From contig NZ_CP126981.1 in the NCBI RefSeq assembly GCF_030252325.1, forward strand, positions 3,968,001-4,032,000: 64,000 nt of DNA, given 5' to 3'. Shown one piece after another: positions 20,560-29,837 of the stretch. The notes beneath the pieces were generated by a model. That model was not told the DNA's origin. It did not search any database and worked only from the letters and a program-made list of their open reading frames with translations. This DNA is from Candidatus Mycobacterium wuenschmannii (lineage in GTDB: Bacteria > Actinomycetota > Actinomycetes > Mycobacteriales > Mycobacteriaceae). Both the position numbers and the translations under genes were made by a program. Numbering within the stretch: position 1 is the first letter of the stretch; each line of letters starts with the position of its first letter.

Positions 20560-21309
20560 ATGACTGACGACAAGATGCTGGCGCGCATCGCCGCCCTGCT
20601 CCGTCAGGCCGAGGGCACCGACAACGCGCACGAGGCCGAGGCCTTCATGTCGGCGGCGCAGCGCCTGGCTACGGCGACCTCGATCGATCTGGCCGTGGCC
20701 CGGTCGCACGCCGACAAGCGCACGCCCGCCCAGGCGCCGGTGCAGCGGACCATCACGATCGGCACGGCCGGCACCCGGGGGTTGCGGACCTACGTCCAGC
20801 TGTTCGTGGTGATCGCCGCCGCCAACGACGTCCGCTGCGACATCGCCTCCAACTCGACGTTCGTCTACGCCTACGGGTTCGGCGAGGACATCGACGCCAC
20901 CCACGCGCTGTACGCCAGCCTCGTCGTACAGATGGTCCGTGCCTCGGACTCCTACATCTCGTCGGGCGACCACAAGCCGACGCCGACGATCACCGCGCGG
21001 TTGAATTTCCAGCTGGCCTTCGGTGCCCGGGTGGGGCAGCGGCTGGGCGAGGCCCGTGAGCAGACCCAGCGCGAGGCCAAGAAGGACAAGCGTCGCCCGC
21101 CAGGCACCGCAATTGCACTGCGGGACAAAGAGTTGGAACTCCGCGACCATTACAAGGCCGCTTCCAAGGCCCGCGGCACGTGGCAGGCCAGCCGGGCGAC
21201 GGCGGGTTATTCGTCGGCGGCGCGGCGGGCCGGGGACCGGGCAGGTAAGCGAGCCCGATTGGGCAACGGCGCGGAACTGTCCGGAGCGCGGACCGCGCTG
21301 GAACGGTGA
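20560..21309 (+). CDS. DUF2786 family protein (Rv0184-like)
   Basis: A 249-residue conserved protein. The N-terminus (MLARIAALLRQAEGTDNAHE, AEAFMSAAQRLA) is the DUF2786 signature. The C-terminus is strongly basic and Ala-rich, suggesting nucleic-acid contact. The function is unknown. It overlaps the next gene by GTGA, and the same pair is found in M. tuberculosis (Rv0184-Rv0185). Confidence 0.8.
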   Translation: MTDDKMLARIAALLRQAEGTDNAHEAEAFMSAAQRLATATSIDLAVARSHADKRTPAQAPVQRTITIGTAGTRGLRTYVQLFVVIAAANDVRCDIASNSTFVYAYGFGEDIDATHALYASLVVQMVRASDSYISSGDHKPTPTITARLNFQLAFGARVGQRLGEAREQTQREAKKDKRRPPGTAIALRDKELELRDHYKAASKARGTWQASRATAGYSSAARRAGDRAGKRARLGNGAELSGARTALER

Positions 21310-21806
21310 CTGCCGAGCGGGATTCGCAACGTGCCAAGGTCTACGCCGCCGAGGAATTCGTCCGCACGCTGTTCGACCGCACCGCCGAACACGGTTCGGG
21401 CACAGTGGAATTCTTCGGGACACAGTTGACACTGCCGCCCGAGGGGAAGTTCGGATCGCTGGACGCGGTGCAGCGCTACGTCGACGACGTGCTGGCGCTG
21501 CCCGCGGTGCGCGAGAAGTGGGGCAACGCGGCGGCACTGCGGGTGCGGGCCCGGCGGTCGGCCACCGCCGCACACTACGAAAACCGCGATGGCACAGGCA
21601 TTATCGCGGTGCCCGACCGCAACGACGCCGACTGGGCAATGCGCGAACTCGTTGTCCTCCACGAGATCGCGCATCACCTCTGCGACGAGCAACCCGCGCA
21701 TGGTTCGCAGTACGTCACGACGCTGTGCACCCTGGCCGAACTGGTCATGGGGCCCGAGGCCGGGCACGTACTACGGGTGGTCTACGCCAAAGAGGGCGTG
21801 CGCTAG
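21306..21806 (+). CDS. Putative zinc metallohydrolase, TIGR04338-like (Rv0185-like)
   Basis: A 166-residue protein starting at GTG 21306, which overlaps the DUF2786 stop. It contains [20 protein letters not shown], an HExxH zinc-site motif followed by a downstream His, as in small actinobacterial metallohydrolases. The substrate is unknown. Its stop overlaps the stop of the convergent mymT gene by four bases. Confidence 0.78.
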   Translation: MTAERDSQRAKVYAAEEFVRTLFDRTAEHGSGTVEFFGTQLTLPPEGKFGSLDAVQRYVDDVLALPAVREKWGNAAALRVRARRSATAAHYENRDGTGIIAVPDRNDADWAMRELVVLHEIAHHLCDEQPAHGSQYVTTLCTLAELVMGPEAGHVLRVVYAKEGVR

Positions 21807-21946
21807 CTCGCTACCTCGACCATTTCGTCACCGCACTTGCAGATGTATGCCTGGTCGCCGGAACAGTGGCACGGGACCTCGACGCGCACGCGGCAGCCGC
21901 AGCCGTCGTGGCCACAACTCAACAGGGTGCCTGCTTCAACTGACAT
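21803..21946 (-). CDS. mymT: MymT, copper metallothionein
   Basis: A 47-residue Cys-rich protein found by reading the minus strand: ATG at 21944-21946, stop TAG at 21803-21805. The central part ([19 protein letters not shown], then ICKCGDE) closely matches M. tuberculosis MymT, with seven Cys at positions 11, 16, 18, 26, 28, 36 and 38. MymT binds several Cu(I) ions and protects against copper. GAAAGGTG lies upstream of the start, and a RicR box lies 42 bases further up. In M. tuberculosis the gene is also next to the Rv0187 methyltransferase gene. Confidence 0.93.
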   Translation of the reverse strand: MSVEAGTLLSCGHDGCGCRVRVEVPCHCSGDQAYICKCGDEMVEVAS

Positions 21947-21987
21947 CGATTTCACCTTTCGGAGTGGGTCGAACAGTTGCCAGCTTA

Positions 21988-22002
21988 TACCCCCGGGGGG
22001 TA
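21988..22002. promoter_or_regulatory. RicR box upstream of mymT
   Basis: TACCCCCGGGGGGTA fits the RicR palindrome TACCC-N5-GGGTA exactly. On the minus strand it overlaps TATAAG, a plausible mymT -10, so bound RicR would block transcription until copper releases it. It also lies 61 bases upstream of the divergent methyltransferase gene. Confidence 0.82.
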
Positions 22003-22050
22003 CCGGGCAAGCGGTCCGAAAAGCGGTGGCGGGCGCCCGACGCCCGCGGC

Positions 22051-22056
22051 TAGCGT
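22051..22056 (+). promoter_or_regulatory. -10 hexamer of the O-methyltransferase gene (leaderless)
   Basis: TAGCGT is followed by six bases and ATG 22063, the spacing expected for a leaderless transcript. Confidence 0.45.
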
Positions 22057-22062
22057 TGGGGC

Positions 22063-22716
22063 ATGAGCCTCAAGCCAACTCCCGCTGACGTTGACGATTT
22101 CCTCGACACCACCCTGCTGGACGACGATCCGGTGCTGGTCGCCGCGCTGCAGGACAGTGACGCCGCCGGTCTGCCGCAGATCGCCGTGTCGCCGCAGCAG
22201 GGCAAGTTCCTCAGCCTGCTGGCCGCCGTCACCGGCGCACGCCGCATCCTGGAAATCGGCACCCTTGGTGGCTACAGCACGATCTGCCTGGCCCGCGGCG
22301 CCGGCGACGACGGCCACGTCACCACGCTGGAGTACGAACCCAAACACGCCGAAGTCGCGCGCGCGAACATCGAACGGGCCGGTTTCGGTGACCGGGTCGA
22401 GGTGCATGTCGGCGCGGCCCTGGACACGCTGCCGAACGTCAAGGGCCCGTTCGACCTGGTGTTCATCGACGCCGACAAGGAGAACAACCCTGGCTATCTG
22501 GACTGGGCGGTCAAGCTCACCCGGCCGGGCTCATTGATCGTGGTGGACAACGTGATTCGCGACGGCCAGGTGCTGTCGACCGGCGACGACCCGGTATTGG
22601 TCGGCACCCGGAAGGTGCTCGAGTTGATGGGCGAGCACCCGCAGCTCGATACCGCGGTGCTGCAGGTGGTCGGCGCCAAGCACTGGGACGGCCTGGCGTT
22701 CGCGCGGGTGAAGTAG
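22063..22716 (+). CDS. SAM-dependent O-methyltransferase (Rv0187-like)
   Basis: A 217-residue class I methyltransferase of the catechol/caffeoyl-CoA O-methyltransferase group. The SAM loop is [18 protein letters not shown], and FIDADKENN supplies the metal/catechol-side acidic residues. M. tuberculosis Rv0187 has nearly the same length and place. The substrate is unknown. It is divergent from mymT and convergent with ilvD, with a long hairpin at its 3' side. Confidence 0.86.
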   Translation: MSLKPTPADVDDFLDTTLLDDDPVLVAALQDSDAAGLPQIAVSPQQGKFLSLLAAVTGARRILEIGTLGGYSTICLARGAGDDGHVTTLEYEPKHAEVARANIERAGFGDRVEVHVGAALDTLPNVKGPFDLVFIDADKENNPGYLDWAVKLTRPGSLIVVDNVIRDGQVLSTGDDPVLVGTRKVLELMGEHPQLDTAVLQVVGAKHWDGLAFARVK

Positions 22717-22722
22717 AAGCGC

Positions 22723-22805
22723 ACTCTTCTGCCGCGAGCGTGCACAGAATGCCGGCACTGCCCGGCGCGTCGCGTACAGACGCGCACGCTCGCGGCAGGA
22801 AGAGT
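22723..22805. terminator. Long stem-loop between convergent methyltransferase and ilvD genes
   Basis: The left arm 22723-22743 (ACTCTTCTGCCGCGAGCGTGC) pairs with 22784-22805 over about 21 base pairs with a single bulged base. The 40-base interior also contains GC-rich inverted segments. It fills the whole gap between the two stop codons. A bidirectional terminator is the likely role; no U tract is present. Confidence 0.6.
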
Positions 22806-24535
22806 CAGCCGCAGATCGCGCCGTTGGCGGCCGATCCGACCAGCTTGACGTACTTGGCCAGCACCCCGGAGGTGTAGCGCGGCGGCAACGGCGTGAATCC
22901 CGTACGGCGCGAAGCAAACTCGGCCTCGTCGACCAGTACGTCCAATGTGCCCTTGGCGACGTCGAGCCGGATCCGGTCGCCGTCGCGCAGGAACGCAATC
23001 GGCCCGCCGTCGACCGCCTCGGGCGCGACGTGCCCGACGCACAGGCCGGTGGTGCCACCGGAGAACCGGCCGTCGGTCAGCAGTAGCACGTCCTTGCCCA
23101 GACCCGCGCCCTTGATCGCGCCGGTGATGGCCAGCATTTCGCGCATGCCCGGGCCACCCTTCGGGCCCTCGTAGCGGATCACCACCGCGTCGCCGTGGGT
23201 GATGGTGCCGTCCTCCAGTGCATCGAGGGCGGCCCGCTCACGCTCGAAAACCCTTGCGGTGCCTTCGAACACGTCGGAGTCGAAGCCCGCTGACTTGACC
23301 ACCGCGCCCTCCGGGGCCAGCGAGCCGTGCAGGATCGTGATGCCACCGGTCGGGTGAATCGGGTTGTCCAGCGCACGCAAGACCTTGCCGTCCGGGTCGG
23401 GCGGGGCGATGTGCGCGAGGTTCTCGGCCATCGTCTGCCCGGTCACCGTGAGGCAATCCCCGTGCAGCAGGCCGGCATCCAACAGCGCCTTCATCACGAC
23501 CGGCACGCCGCCGATGTGATCGACGTCGAACATCACGTGCTTGCCGAACGGCTTGACGTCGGCCAGGTGCGGCACCTTGGCGCCGATGCTGCTGAAGTCG
23601 GCCAGCGACAGTTCGACGCCGGCCTCGTGCGCGATGGCCAGCAGATGCAGCACGGCGTTGGTCGAGCCACCGAAGGCCATGACGACAGCGATGGCGTTCT
23701 CGAAGGCTTCCTTGGTAAGGATGTCGCGGGCGGTGATGCCGCGGCGCAGCAGGCCGATCACGGCTTCGCCGCTGCGCCGGGCGTACCCGTCGCGTCGGCG
23801 GTCGGTGGCCGGGGGAGCCGCGCTGCCCGGCAGCGACATGCCCAGGGCCTCGGCCGCGCTGGCCATCGTGTTGGCGGTGAACATGCCGCCACAGGCTCCT
23901 TCGCCGGGGCAGATGGCCCGCTCGATGGCGTCGACGTCTTCCCGCGACATCAGCCCGCGGGAGCAAGCGCCGACGGCCTCGAAGGCGTCGATGATCGTCA
24001 CATCGCGCTCGGTGCCGTCGGACAGCTTGGCTCGGCCGGGCAGGATCGATCCGGCGTAGAGGAAGACCGACGACAGGTCGAGGCGGGCGGCAGCCATCAG
24101 CATTCCGGGCAGCGACTTGTCGCAGCCGGCCAGCAGCACCGAGCCGTCGAGGCGTTCGGCCTGCATGACGACCTCGACGCTGTCGGCGATCACCTCGCGC
24201 GACACCAGCGAGAAGTGCATGCCCTCGTGACCCATCGAGATGCCGTCGGACACCGAGATGGTGCCGAACTCCAGCGGGTAGCCACCGGCGGCGAACACAC
24301 CCTCCTTGACGGCCTTGGCCAGCCGGTCCAGCGACAGATTGCACGGCGTGATCTCGTTCCACGACGAGGCCACCCCGATCTGCGGCTTGGCGAAGTCGCC
24401 GTCGTCCATCCCAACCGCCCGCAGCATTCCGCGCGACGCGGCCTTCTCCAGGCCGTCGGTGACCTCGCGGCTGCGGGGCTTGATGTCGATAGAGCTGTGG
24501 CTGTCCGGCATGGGGTAAGTATTGCGCGCCGTCAT
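22805..24535 (-). CDS. ilvD: Dihydroxy-acid dehydratase
   Basis: A 576-residue IlvD/Edd enzyme that converts dihydroxy-isovalerate and its methyl homologue to the 2-oxo acids of valine and isoleucine synthesis. Conserved Cys residues of the [2Fe-2S] cluster appear in [14 protein letters not shown] and GEGACGG. Start ATG 24535 gives almost the M. tuberculosis length (575). ATG 24511 (MPDSHSS) is an alternative. A RicR box sits 24 bases upstream of ATG 24535, so copper-linked control is possible but unproven. Confidence 0.95.
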   Translation of the reverse strand: MTARNTYPMPDSHSSIDIKPRSREVTDGLEKAASRGMLRAVGMDDGDFAKPQIGVASSWNEITPCNLSLDRLAKAVKEGVFAAGGYPLEFGTISVSDGISMGHEGMHFSLVSREVIADSVEVVMQAERLDGSVLLAGCDKSLPGMLMAAARLDLSSVFLYAGSILPGRAKLSDGTERDVTIIDAFEAVGACSRGLMSREDVDAIERAICPGEGACGGMFTANTMASAAEALGMSLPGSAAPPATDRRRDGYARRSGEAVIGLLRRGITARDILTKEAFENAIAVVMAFGGSTNAVLHLLAIAHEAGVELSLADFSSIGAKVPHLADVKPFGKHVMFDVDHIGGVPVVMKALLDAGLLHGDCLTVTGQTMAENLAHIAPPDPDGKVLRALDNPIHPTGGITILHGSLAPEGAVVKSAGFDSDVFEGTARVFERERAALDALEDGTITHGDAVVIRYEGPKGGPGMREMLAITGAIKGAGLGKDVLLLTDGRFSGGTTGLCVGHVAPEAVDGGPIAFLRDGDRIRLDVAKGTLDVLVDEAEFASRRTGFTPLPPRYTSGVLAKYVKLVGSAANGAICG

Positions 24536-24558
24536 CGGCCCGCCAAAATCATTTAAAA

Positions 24559-24573
24559 TACCCCCAAGGGGTA
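24559..24573. promoter_or_regulatory. RicR box between ilvD and ricR
   Basis: TACCCCCAAGGGGTA fits TACCC-N5-GGGTA exactly. It lies 140 bases upstream of ricR, consistent with known ricR autoregulation, and only 24 bases upstream of ilvD, next to an A/T-rich stretch (24549-24560) that could be the ilvD promoter. Confidence 0.8.
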
Positions 24574-24712
24574 TCCCGACGTCGCCACGGAAAGGCCGCC
24601 TCACCAGGGTGGCGTGGCGCGAACGGGGGCCGATCGTTGACAATGGTGACATCACCGGCGCCGTCGCATGGCCCCGAGCACGATCATCACGACCAGGATG
24701 TTGGAGGGGCAG

Positions 24713-25003
24713 ATGGCACCCGCACACGGATACACGTCGCAGAAAGACAACTACGCCAAGCGATTACGGCGTATCGAGGGCCAGGTCCGCGGCATCGCGA
24801 AGATGATCGAAGACGACAAGTACTGCATCGACGTCCTCACCCAGATCAGTGCCGCCAACAGCGCGCTGCAGTCGGTGGCGCTCAATCTGCTCGACGAGCA
24901 CCTGGGCCACTGCGTCACCCACGCCGTCGCCCAGGGCGGCAACGAAGCCGAGCAGAAACTCGCCGAAGCCTCCGCGGCCATCGCGCGACTCGTCCGCTCC
25001 TGA
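24713..25003 (+). CDS. ricR: RicR, CsoR-family copper-sensing repressor
   Basis: A 96-residue CsoR-type protein, the same length as M. tuberculosis Rv0190 (RicR). The Cu(I) ligands Cys38, His63 and Cys67 lie in the order C-x24-H-x3-C. The start ATG 24713 follows GGAGGGG, while the in-frame ATG at 24668 lacks this. CsoR-family proteins are all-helical tetramers released from DNA by Cu(I). In M. tuberculosis RicR controls mymT, lpqS, itself and others. Both boxes seen in this window fit that role. Confidence 0.93.
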   Translation: MAPAHGYTSQKDNYAKRLRRIEGQVRGIAKMIEDDKYCIDVLTQISAANSALQSVALNLLDEHLGHCVTHAVAQGGNEAEQKLAEASAAIARLVRS

Positions 25004-25037
25004 TCGTCACCGGATCGGTCCCACGCGTGGTTGAGTA

Positions 25038-26282
25038 GTGGCCGTGGTGCCACCCCGTGCCGCCGAGGGGCGAACCGCGACCAGTGGGCCCTGGACTCTC
25101 CGGATCGCCGTCCAACTGGCGGTCCTGGCCGCCGCGGCCTTCACCTACGTCACCGCCGAGTTGCTGCCGGTCGGCGCGCTGCCCGCCATCGCCCGGGACC
25201 TGCGCGTCAGCGTTCCGATGGTCGGCACGCTGCTGGCCTGGTACGCCCTGGTCGCCGCGGTCACGACGGTCCCGCTGGTCCGCTGGACCGCGCACTGGCC
25301 GCGCCGCCGGGCGCTACTGCTCTCGCTGTCCTGCCTGACCGCGTCGCAGCTGATCTCGGCGCTGGCGCCCAACTTCGCGGTGCTGGCCGGGGGCCGGGCG
25401 CTGTCGGCGGTCACCCACGGTCTGATCCTGTCGGTGATCGCGCCGATCGCCACCCGGTTGGTTCCGGCCAGTCACTCCGGACGCGCGACGACGTCGATCT
25501 ATGTCGGCATCAGCCTCGCGGTGGTGGTGGGGAGCCCGGCCACCGCGGCGATGAGCCTGCTGTGGGGCTGGCGGGTGGCGGTGGGCGCGGTGGCCGGCTG
25601 CGCTGCCATCGTCACCGTCGCTGCCGCGCTCGTCCTGCCGCCGCTGTTGCTGAGCGTCGAGCAGCGCGCCCGGGTAGGCCGGGCCGCCGGGCACCACCGC
25701 AATCGCCGGCTGATCATCGTGAGCTTGCTCACCATGGTCGCCGTCACCGGCCACTACATCTCGTTCACCTTCATCGCGGTGATCATTCGCGACGTCGTGG
25801 GCATCCGCGGCCCGGACATCGCTTTTCTGTTGTCCGTCTACGGCATCGCGGGCCTGTTGGCGATGCCGCTGGTGGCGCGGCCGCTGGATCACCACCCGCG
25901 GGCGGCGGCGATCAGCTGCATGGTCGGCCTGTACGTGACGCAGCTGGTGCTGACGATGCTGACCTTCCACCGGCTGCCCGCGGTGGCGACCGCCCTGGTA
26001 GGGGTGGTCGCGATCGCGCTGTGGGGCGGATTCGCGAACGCGGTGTCGCCGATGCTGCAGTCTGCCGCGATGCGCGCCGGCGCCGACGATCCCGACGGCG
26101 CGTCGGGGCTGTACATGGCGGCCTTTCAGATCGGCATCATGGCGGGATCGTTCGCCGGCGGCCTGTTCTACGAGCACGGCGTGCTGGCGATGTTCGCCGC
26201 CTCGGCGGCGCTGATCGGCATCGGTGCGGCCGGAATGACGGCCGAGCGGCAGCTGTTCGACGCGCCTCACACCGACCGCTGA
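25038..26282 (+). CDS. MFS transporter (Rv0191-like)
   Basis: A 414-residue, roughly 12-span major facilitator of the DHA1/arabinose-efflux type (FTYVTAELLPVGALPAIARD near the N-terminus; RALSAVTHGLILSVIAPIAT). It starts at GTG 25038, 34 bases after ricR. M. tuberculosis Rv0191 is the neighbour of ricR there too and has been reported as a chloramphenicol efflux pump. The natural substrate is unknown. Co-transcription with ricR is possible. Confidence 0.86.
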   Translation: MAVVPPRAAEGRTATSGPWTLRIAVQLAVLAAAAFTYVTAELLPVGALPAIARDLRVSVPMVGTLLAWYALVAAVTTVPLVRWTAHWPRRRALLLSLSCLTASQLISALAPNFAVLAGGRALSAVTHGLILSVIAPIATRLVPASHSGRATTSIYVGISLAVVVGSPATAAMSLLWGWRVAVGAVAGCAAIVTVAAALVLPPLLLSVEQRARVGRAAGHHRNRRLIIVSLLTMVAVTGHYISFTFIAVIIRDVVGIRGPDIAFLLSVYGIAGLLAMPLVARPLDHHPRAAAISCMVGLYVTQLVLTMLTFHRLPAVATALVGVVAIALWGGFANAVSPMLQSAAMRAGADDPDGASGLYMAAFQIGIMAGSFAGGLFYEHGVLAMFAASAALIGIGAAGMTAERQLFDAPHTDR

Positions 26283-26401
26283 AACCGCAGCTCAGCGGCC
26301 TATCGGTGGCCGATTTATTGACGTCGTGGCAATCGCAGGATTCTTTTGCCCGCCCGGCGCTACGGCATACTGGCGGCAGACCGTGACTTGGAGGGAAACG
26401 A

Positions 26402-27439
26402 ATGTCGCGATGGACCACCGGTCCTCTGGCCGCTGCGCTGAGCGCCGCGGGAGTGACCGCCGCACTGATCATGGGAAGCGGTGTCGCGATCGCCGACCCG
26501 GACCCGCAGCCCGGACCCGGCGTGGACGCACCCGGCCCCGGGCCTGCCGGCGACCCCGTACCAGGACCCGGACCGGGACCCGCTGAGCCCGTCGCCGGCC
26601 TGCCGCCGGCCGGTGAGGTTCCACCTGCGGGGCAGGCACCCGTCGACCCGGCCGCAGGAACCCCGGCGGCGATCCCCGCCGCGGCGTCCGGACCCGTTGT
26701 CGGGCAGAACCCGGAGCCATTCACCGGCGCTCCCCCGTTCGTCCCGCCGACCTTCAACCCGGTCAACGGTTCCACGGTTGGTGTCGCCGAGCCGATCATC
26801 ATCAACTTCGCGCGTCCGATCGCCGACCAGCACATGGCCGAGCAGGCGATCCACGTGTCGTCCACGCCGCCGGTATCCGGCAAGTTCTACTGGCTGACCC
26901 CCAGCCAGGTGCGCTGGCGTCCGCTCGCGTTCTGGCCCGCCCACACCGCGGTGCACGTCGACGCGGCCGGCACCCAGAACAACTTCGTGGTGGGCGACGC
27001 GCTGCAGGCCACCGCCGATGACGCCACGCATCAGTTGGTGATCACCCGCAACGGCGTCGTGGAGCAGACGTTCCCGATGTCGATGGGCATGGCGGCCGGC
27101 GGCCATCAGACGCCGAACGGCACCTACTACGTGCTCGACAAGAAGGCCAAGGTCGTGATGGATTCGTCCACCTACGGGGTGCCGGTCAACTCGACCTACG
27201 GCTACAAAGTCGACGTCCAGGACGCCGTGCAGTTCGACAACAGCGGCGACTTCGTGCACAGCGCGCCCTGGTCGGTGGCCGATCAGGGCAAGCGCGACGT
27301 CAGCCACGGCTGCATCAACATCAATCCGACCAACGCGAAGTGGTTCTTCACCAACTTCGGCGCCGGCGACCCGATCGTCGTGAAGAACTCCGTTGGGACC
27401 TACAGCAAGAACGACGGCTCGAACGACTGGCAGCTGTAG
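26402..27439 (+). CDS. L,D-transpeptidase (Rv0192/LdtMt4-like)
   Basis: A 345-residue exported protein: signal segment ([21 protein letters not shown]), a Pro/Gly-rich linker (about residues 32-115), an immunoglobulin-like domain ([20 protein letters not shown]) and a C-terminal YkuD catalytic domain with SHGCINI and nucleophile Cys304. It should form 3-3 cross-links in peptidoglycan or attach proteins to it. GGAGGGA lies seven bases before ATG 26402. By position it matches M. tuberculosis Rv0192 (LdtMt4). Confidence 0.88.
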   Translation: MSRWTTGPLAAALSAAGVTAALIMGSGVAIADPDPQPGPGVDAPGPGPAGDPVPGPGPGPAEPVAGLPPAGEVPPAGQAPVDPAAGTPAAIPAAASGPVVGQNPEPFTGAPPFVPPTFNPVNGSTVGVAEPIIINFARPIADQHMAEQAIHVSSTPPVSGKFYWLTPSQVRWRPLAFWPAHTAVHVDAAGTQNNFVVGDALQATADDATHQLVITRNGVVEQTFPMSMGMAAGGHQTPNGTYYVLDKKAKVVMDSSTYGVPVNSTYGYKVDVQDAVQFDNSGDFVHSAPWSVADQGKRDVSHGCININPTNAKWFFTNFGAGDPIVVKNSVGTYSKNDGSNDWQL

Positions 27440-27808
27440 TCAGCCGTTCGACGGCGAACCGACGCGGTGCAGGGTGCCTTCGGTGTCTACGAAGGCGAAC
27501 TCCCGCAACCCATATGGCGTGTCCGTGGGCTCGGTGAGCCGGCCGTCGAGTCCGAGCAACCGCCACTCGGCGTGTAGCCGGTCGGCGTCGTCGACGTAGA
27601 TGTAGACGGACGCGGCTGTTGTCAGCGGATCGTGTTCGGCCCACTCGGTCAGGTGCAGGGACACCGACCCGCGGTCGGCGTAGCCGTAGCGATCGGGACC
27701 GTCGTATTCGCGGACGTCGAACCCCAATCGCCGATAGCGGTCGAGGGCCGCGCGGAGGTCACGCACCGGGATGACGGGCGCGACGCGGTCGAACCGCACT
27801 GCAGACAT
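27440..27808 (-). CDS. Glyoxalase/bleomycin-resistance (VOC) family protein
   Basis: A 122-residue single VOC domain (VAPVIPVRDLRAALDRYRRL near the start; LREFAFVDTEGTLHRVG at the end), similar in size to bleomycin-binding proteins, which work as dimers and sequester a drug. Its stop abuts the L,D-transpeptidase stop, and its start lies three bases downstream of the zmp1 stop on the same strand. I do not recall this gene at the M. tuberculosis locus. Confidence 0.8.
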   Translation of the reverse strand: MSAVRFDRVAPVIPVRDLRAALDRYRRLGFDVREYDGPDRYGYADRGSVSLHLTEWAEHDPLTTAASVYIYVDDADRLHAEWRLLGLDGRLTEPTDTPYGLREFAFVDTEGTLHRVGSPSNG

Positions 27809-27811
27809 TCG

Positions 27812-29797
27812 CTAGTTCCAGATGCGCACGCGCTGACCAGGATCCAAGAACAAGTCGTCGTTCTCGGTGACTTCGAAGGCCTCGTGGAACAGGTCGAGGT
27901 TGCGGATCACGCCGTTGCAGCGGAACTCCGGCGGCGAGTGCGGGTCGATGGCGAGGCGCCGAATCGCTTCGGCATCACGGGACTTGGTGCGCCACACCTG
28001 GGCCCAGCCGTAGAACACCCGCTGCACGCCGGTCAGCCCGTCGATCACCGGCGCTTCCGCGCCCTTCAGCGAGAGTTGGTAGGCCAGTAGCGCGATCGAC
28101 AGACCGCCGAGGTCGCCGATGTTCTCGCCGACCGTAAAGGCGCCGTTGACGTGGTGTGCGGCGTCCAGACCGCGCGGGGTGAAGGCTTCGTACTGGTCGA
28201 TCAAAGCCTTTGTCCGCAAGCCGAATTCGGCCCGGTCGTCGTCGGTCCACCAGTCCACCAGGTTGCCGTCGCCGTCGTATTTGGCGCCCTGGTCGTCGAA
28301 GCCGTGGCCGATCTCGTGGCCGATCACCGCGCCGATGCCACCGTAGTTCGCCGCGTCGTCAGCATCGGCGTCGAAGAACGGCGGCTGCAAAATGGCTGCG
28401 GGAAAGACGATCTCGTTCATGCCCGGGTTGTAGTAGGCGTTGACGGTCTGCGGCGTCATGAACCACTCGTCGCGGTCCACCGCGCCGCCCAGCTTGGCCA
28501 GGTCGCGGTCGTACTCCAGCGCGTAGCCGCGCTGGTAGTTGCCGTATAGGTCGTCGCGCGCGATCACCAGCGACGAATAATCGCGCCACTTCGCGGGATA
28601 ACCGATCTTCGGAGTGAACTTGTCCAGCTTCTCCAACGCCCGTTGCCGGGTCTCCGGTGTCATCCACTCCAGGTCGGTGATGCTGACGCGGTACGCCTCG
28701 CGCAGGTTGGCCACCAACTCGTCCATCCGGGCTTTGGCGTCCGGCGGGAAATGCTGCTCGACGTAGAGTCGGCCGACCGCGTCGCCCATCAGGCCCTCGA
28801 CCAGGGCGACGCCGCGCTTCCACCGGTCGCGTAACTGCTCGGTGCCCGACAGGGTGCGGCCGTAGAACGCGAAGTTCTCCTCGACCAGGTCGTCGGTCAG
28901 CATCGACGCCCGCCCGCTGATCACGCGCCAGCGCAGCCAGCGGCGCCAGTCCTCGAGGTCTTCGCCGTCCCACAGCGACGCGAAGGCCACTAACGCGTCG
29001 GGCTGGCGGACGACGACCTCGGCGGCCTGCTCGCCCGTCACGCCCAGCGCGTGCAGCCACACCGCCCAGTCGAAACCCGTTGCCTCGGAACGCAGTTGAT
29101 CGAAGGTGCGCAGGTTGTAGGTCAGGTCGGCGTCGCGGCGCTTGACGACGTCCCAGTGCGCGGCGGCGATCTTGGTCTCCAGCGCGACGATCTGCGCCGC
29201 GGTCGCGGGCCAGTCGCCGTCGTGCTCGCCGTAGACCAGCGCGAACATCCGCGCGATGTGCTTCGGGTACTCGGCGAGGACCGCGGCGTGCTGCGGGTCG
29301 CGATAGTACGACTCATCGGGCAGCCCCAGACCGGACTGCGAAAGGTGCAGCAGATAGCGGGTCGAGTCCTTCGAGTCGGTGTCGACGTAGAGCCCGGTGC
29401 CGCCGCCGATGCCGGTGCGCTGCAGCTCGCCGAGTTCGGCGGCCAGCTCGGTCGGGGTGAGTGCGGCGTCGATGCCGGCGAGCTCGTCGAGCAGCGGGCG
29501 CACGCCGAGGCTCAAGATGGCGTCGGTGTCCATGAAGCTGGCGAAGAGGTCGCCGATGCGCTGCGGGTCGGTGCCCTCGGCGCCGTTGACCGCCGCCGCC
29601 TCGGTGATGATGTCGCGCACCTGCTCCTCGGCCCGATCTGCCAGCAGCCGGAAGGCGCCGTCGGTGGCCCGATCGGCGGGGATGGCGTAGTCGGCCAGCC
29701 AGCGACCGTTCACATGGCCGAAGAGGTCGTCCTGGGGGCGGGCCGCGTCGTCGACATGGCTCAGGTCGAGGCCCGAGCGGATAGCTTCTACCGTCAC
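27812..29797 (-). CDS. zmp1: Zmp1, zinc metalloprotease of the M13 (neprilysin) family
   Basis: A 661-residue M13 peptidase, close to the 663 of M. tuberculosis Zmp1 (Rv0198c). The zinc motif HEIGH has His494, Glu495 and His498, followed by ENIGDLGG with the third zinc ligand. VNAYYNP is the substrate-backbone motif. There is no signal peptide. GTG 29797 gives the family N-terminus (SGLDLSHVDDAARPQDDLFG). M. tuberculosis Zmp1 affects inflammasome activation and phagosome maturation. Confidence 0.92.
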   Translation of the reverse strand: MTVEAIRSGLDLSHVDDAARPQDDLFGHVNGRWLADYAIPADRATDGAFRLLADRAEEQVRDIITEAAAVNGAEGTDPQRIGDLFASFMDTDAILSLGVRPLLDELAGIDAALTPTELAAELGELQRTGIGGGTGLYVDTDSKDSTRYLLHLSQSGLGLPDESYYRDPQHAAVLAEYPKHIARMFALVYGEHDGDWPATAAQIVALETKIAAAHWDVVKRRDADLTYNLRTFDQLRSEATGFDWAVWLHALGVTGEQAAEVVVRQPDALVAFASLWDGEDLEDWRRWLRWRVISGRASMLTDDLVEENFAFYGRTLSGTEQLRDRWKRGVALVEGLMGDAVGRLYVEQHFPPDAKARMDELVANLREAYRVSITDLEWMTPETRQRALEKLDKFTPKIGYPAKWRDYSSLVIARDDLYGNYQRGYALEYDRDLAKLGGAVDRDEWFMTPQTVNAYYNPGMNEIVFPAAILQPPFFDADADDAANYGGIGAVIGHEIGHGFDDQGAKYDGDGNLVDWWTDDDRAEFGLRTKALIDQYEAFTPRGLDAAHHVNGAFTVGENIGDLGGLSIALLAYQLSLKGAEAPVIDGLTGVQRVFYGWAQVWRTKSRDAEAIRRLAIDPHSPPEFRCNGVIRNLDLFHEAFEVTENDDLFLDPGQRVRIWN

Positions 29798-29824
29798 CCA
29801 ATCATTCTTACCGGAGCCTGCAGG

Positions 29825-29830
29825 TAGCCT
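29825..29830 (+). promoter_or_regulatory. -10 hexamer of omamA (leaderless)
   Basis: TAGCCT is followed by seven bases and ATG 29838. The whole divergent gap to zmp1 is only 40 bases, so both promoters must be compact. Confidence 0.45.
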
Positions 29831-29837
29831 CACGGCC

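Noticed and set aside
24637..24642. TTGACA as a -35 element for ricR
   Set aside because: No acceptable -10 follows at 16-19 bases, so I do not call a promoter there.
24668..24712. A 15-residue N-terminal extension of RicR
   Set aside because: ATG 24713 has a strong GGAGGGG upstream and gives the 96-residue length of the known protein.
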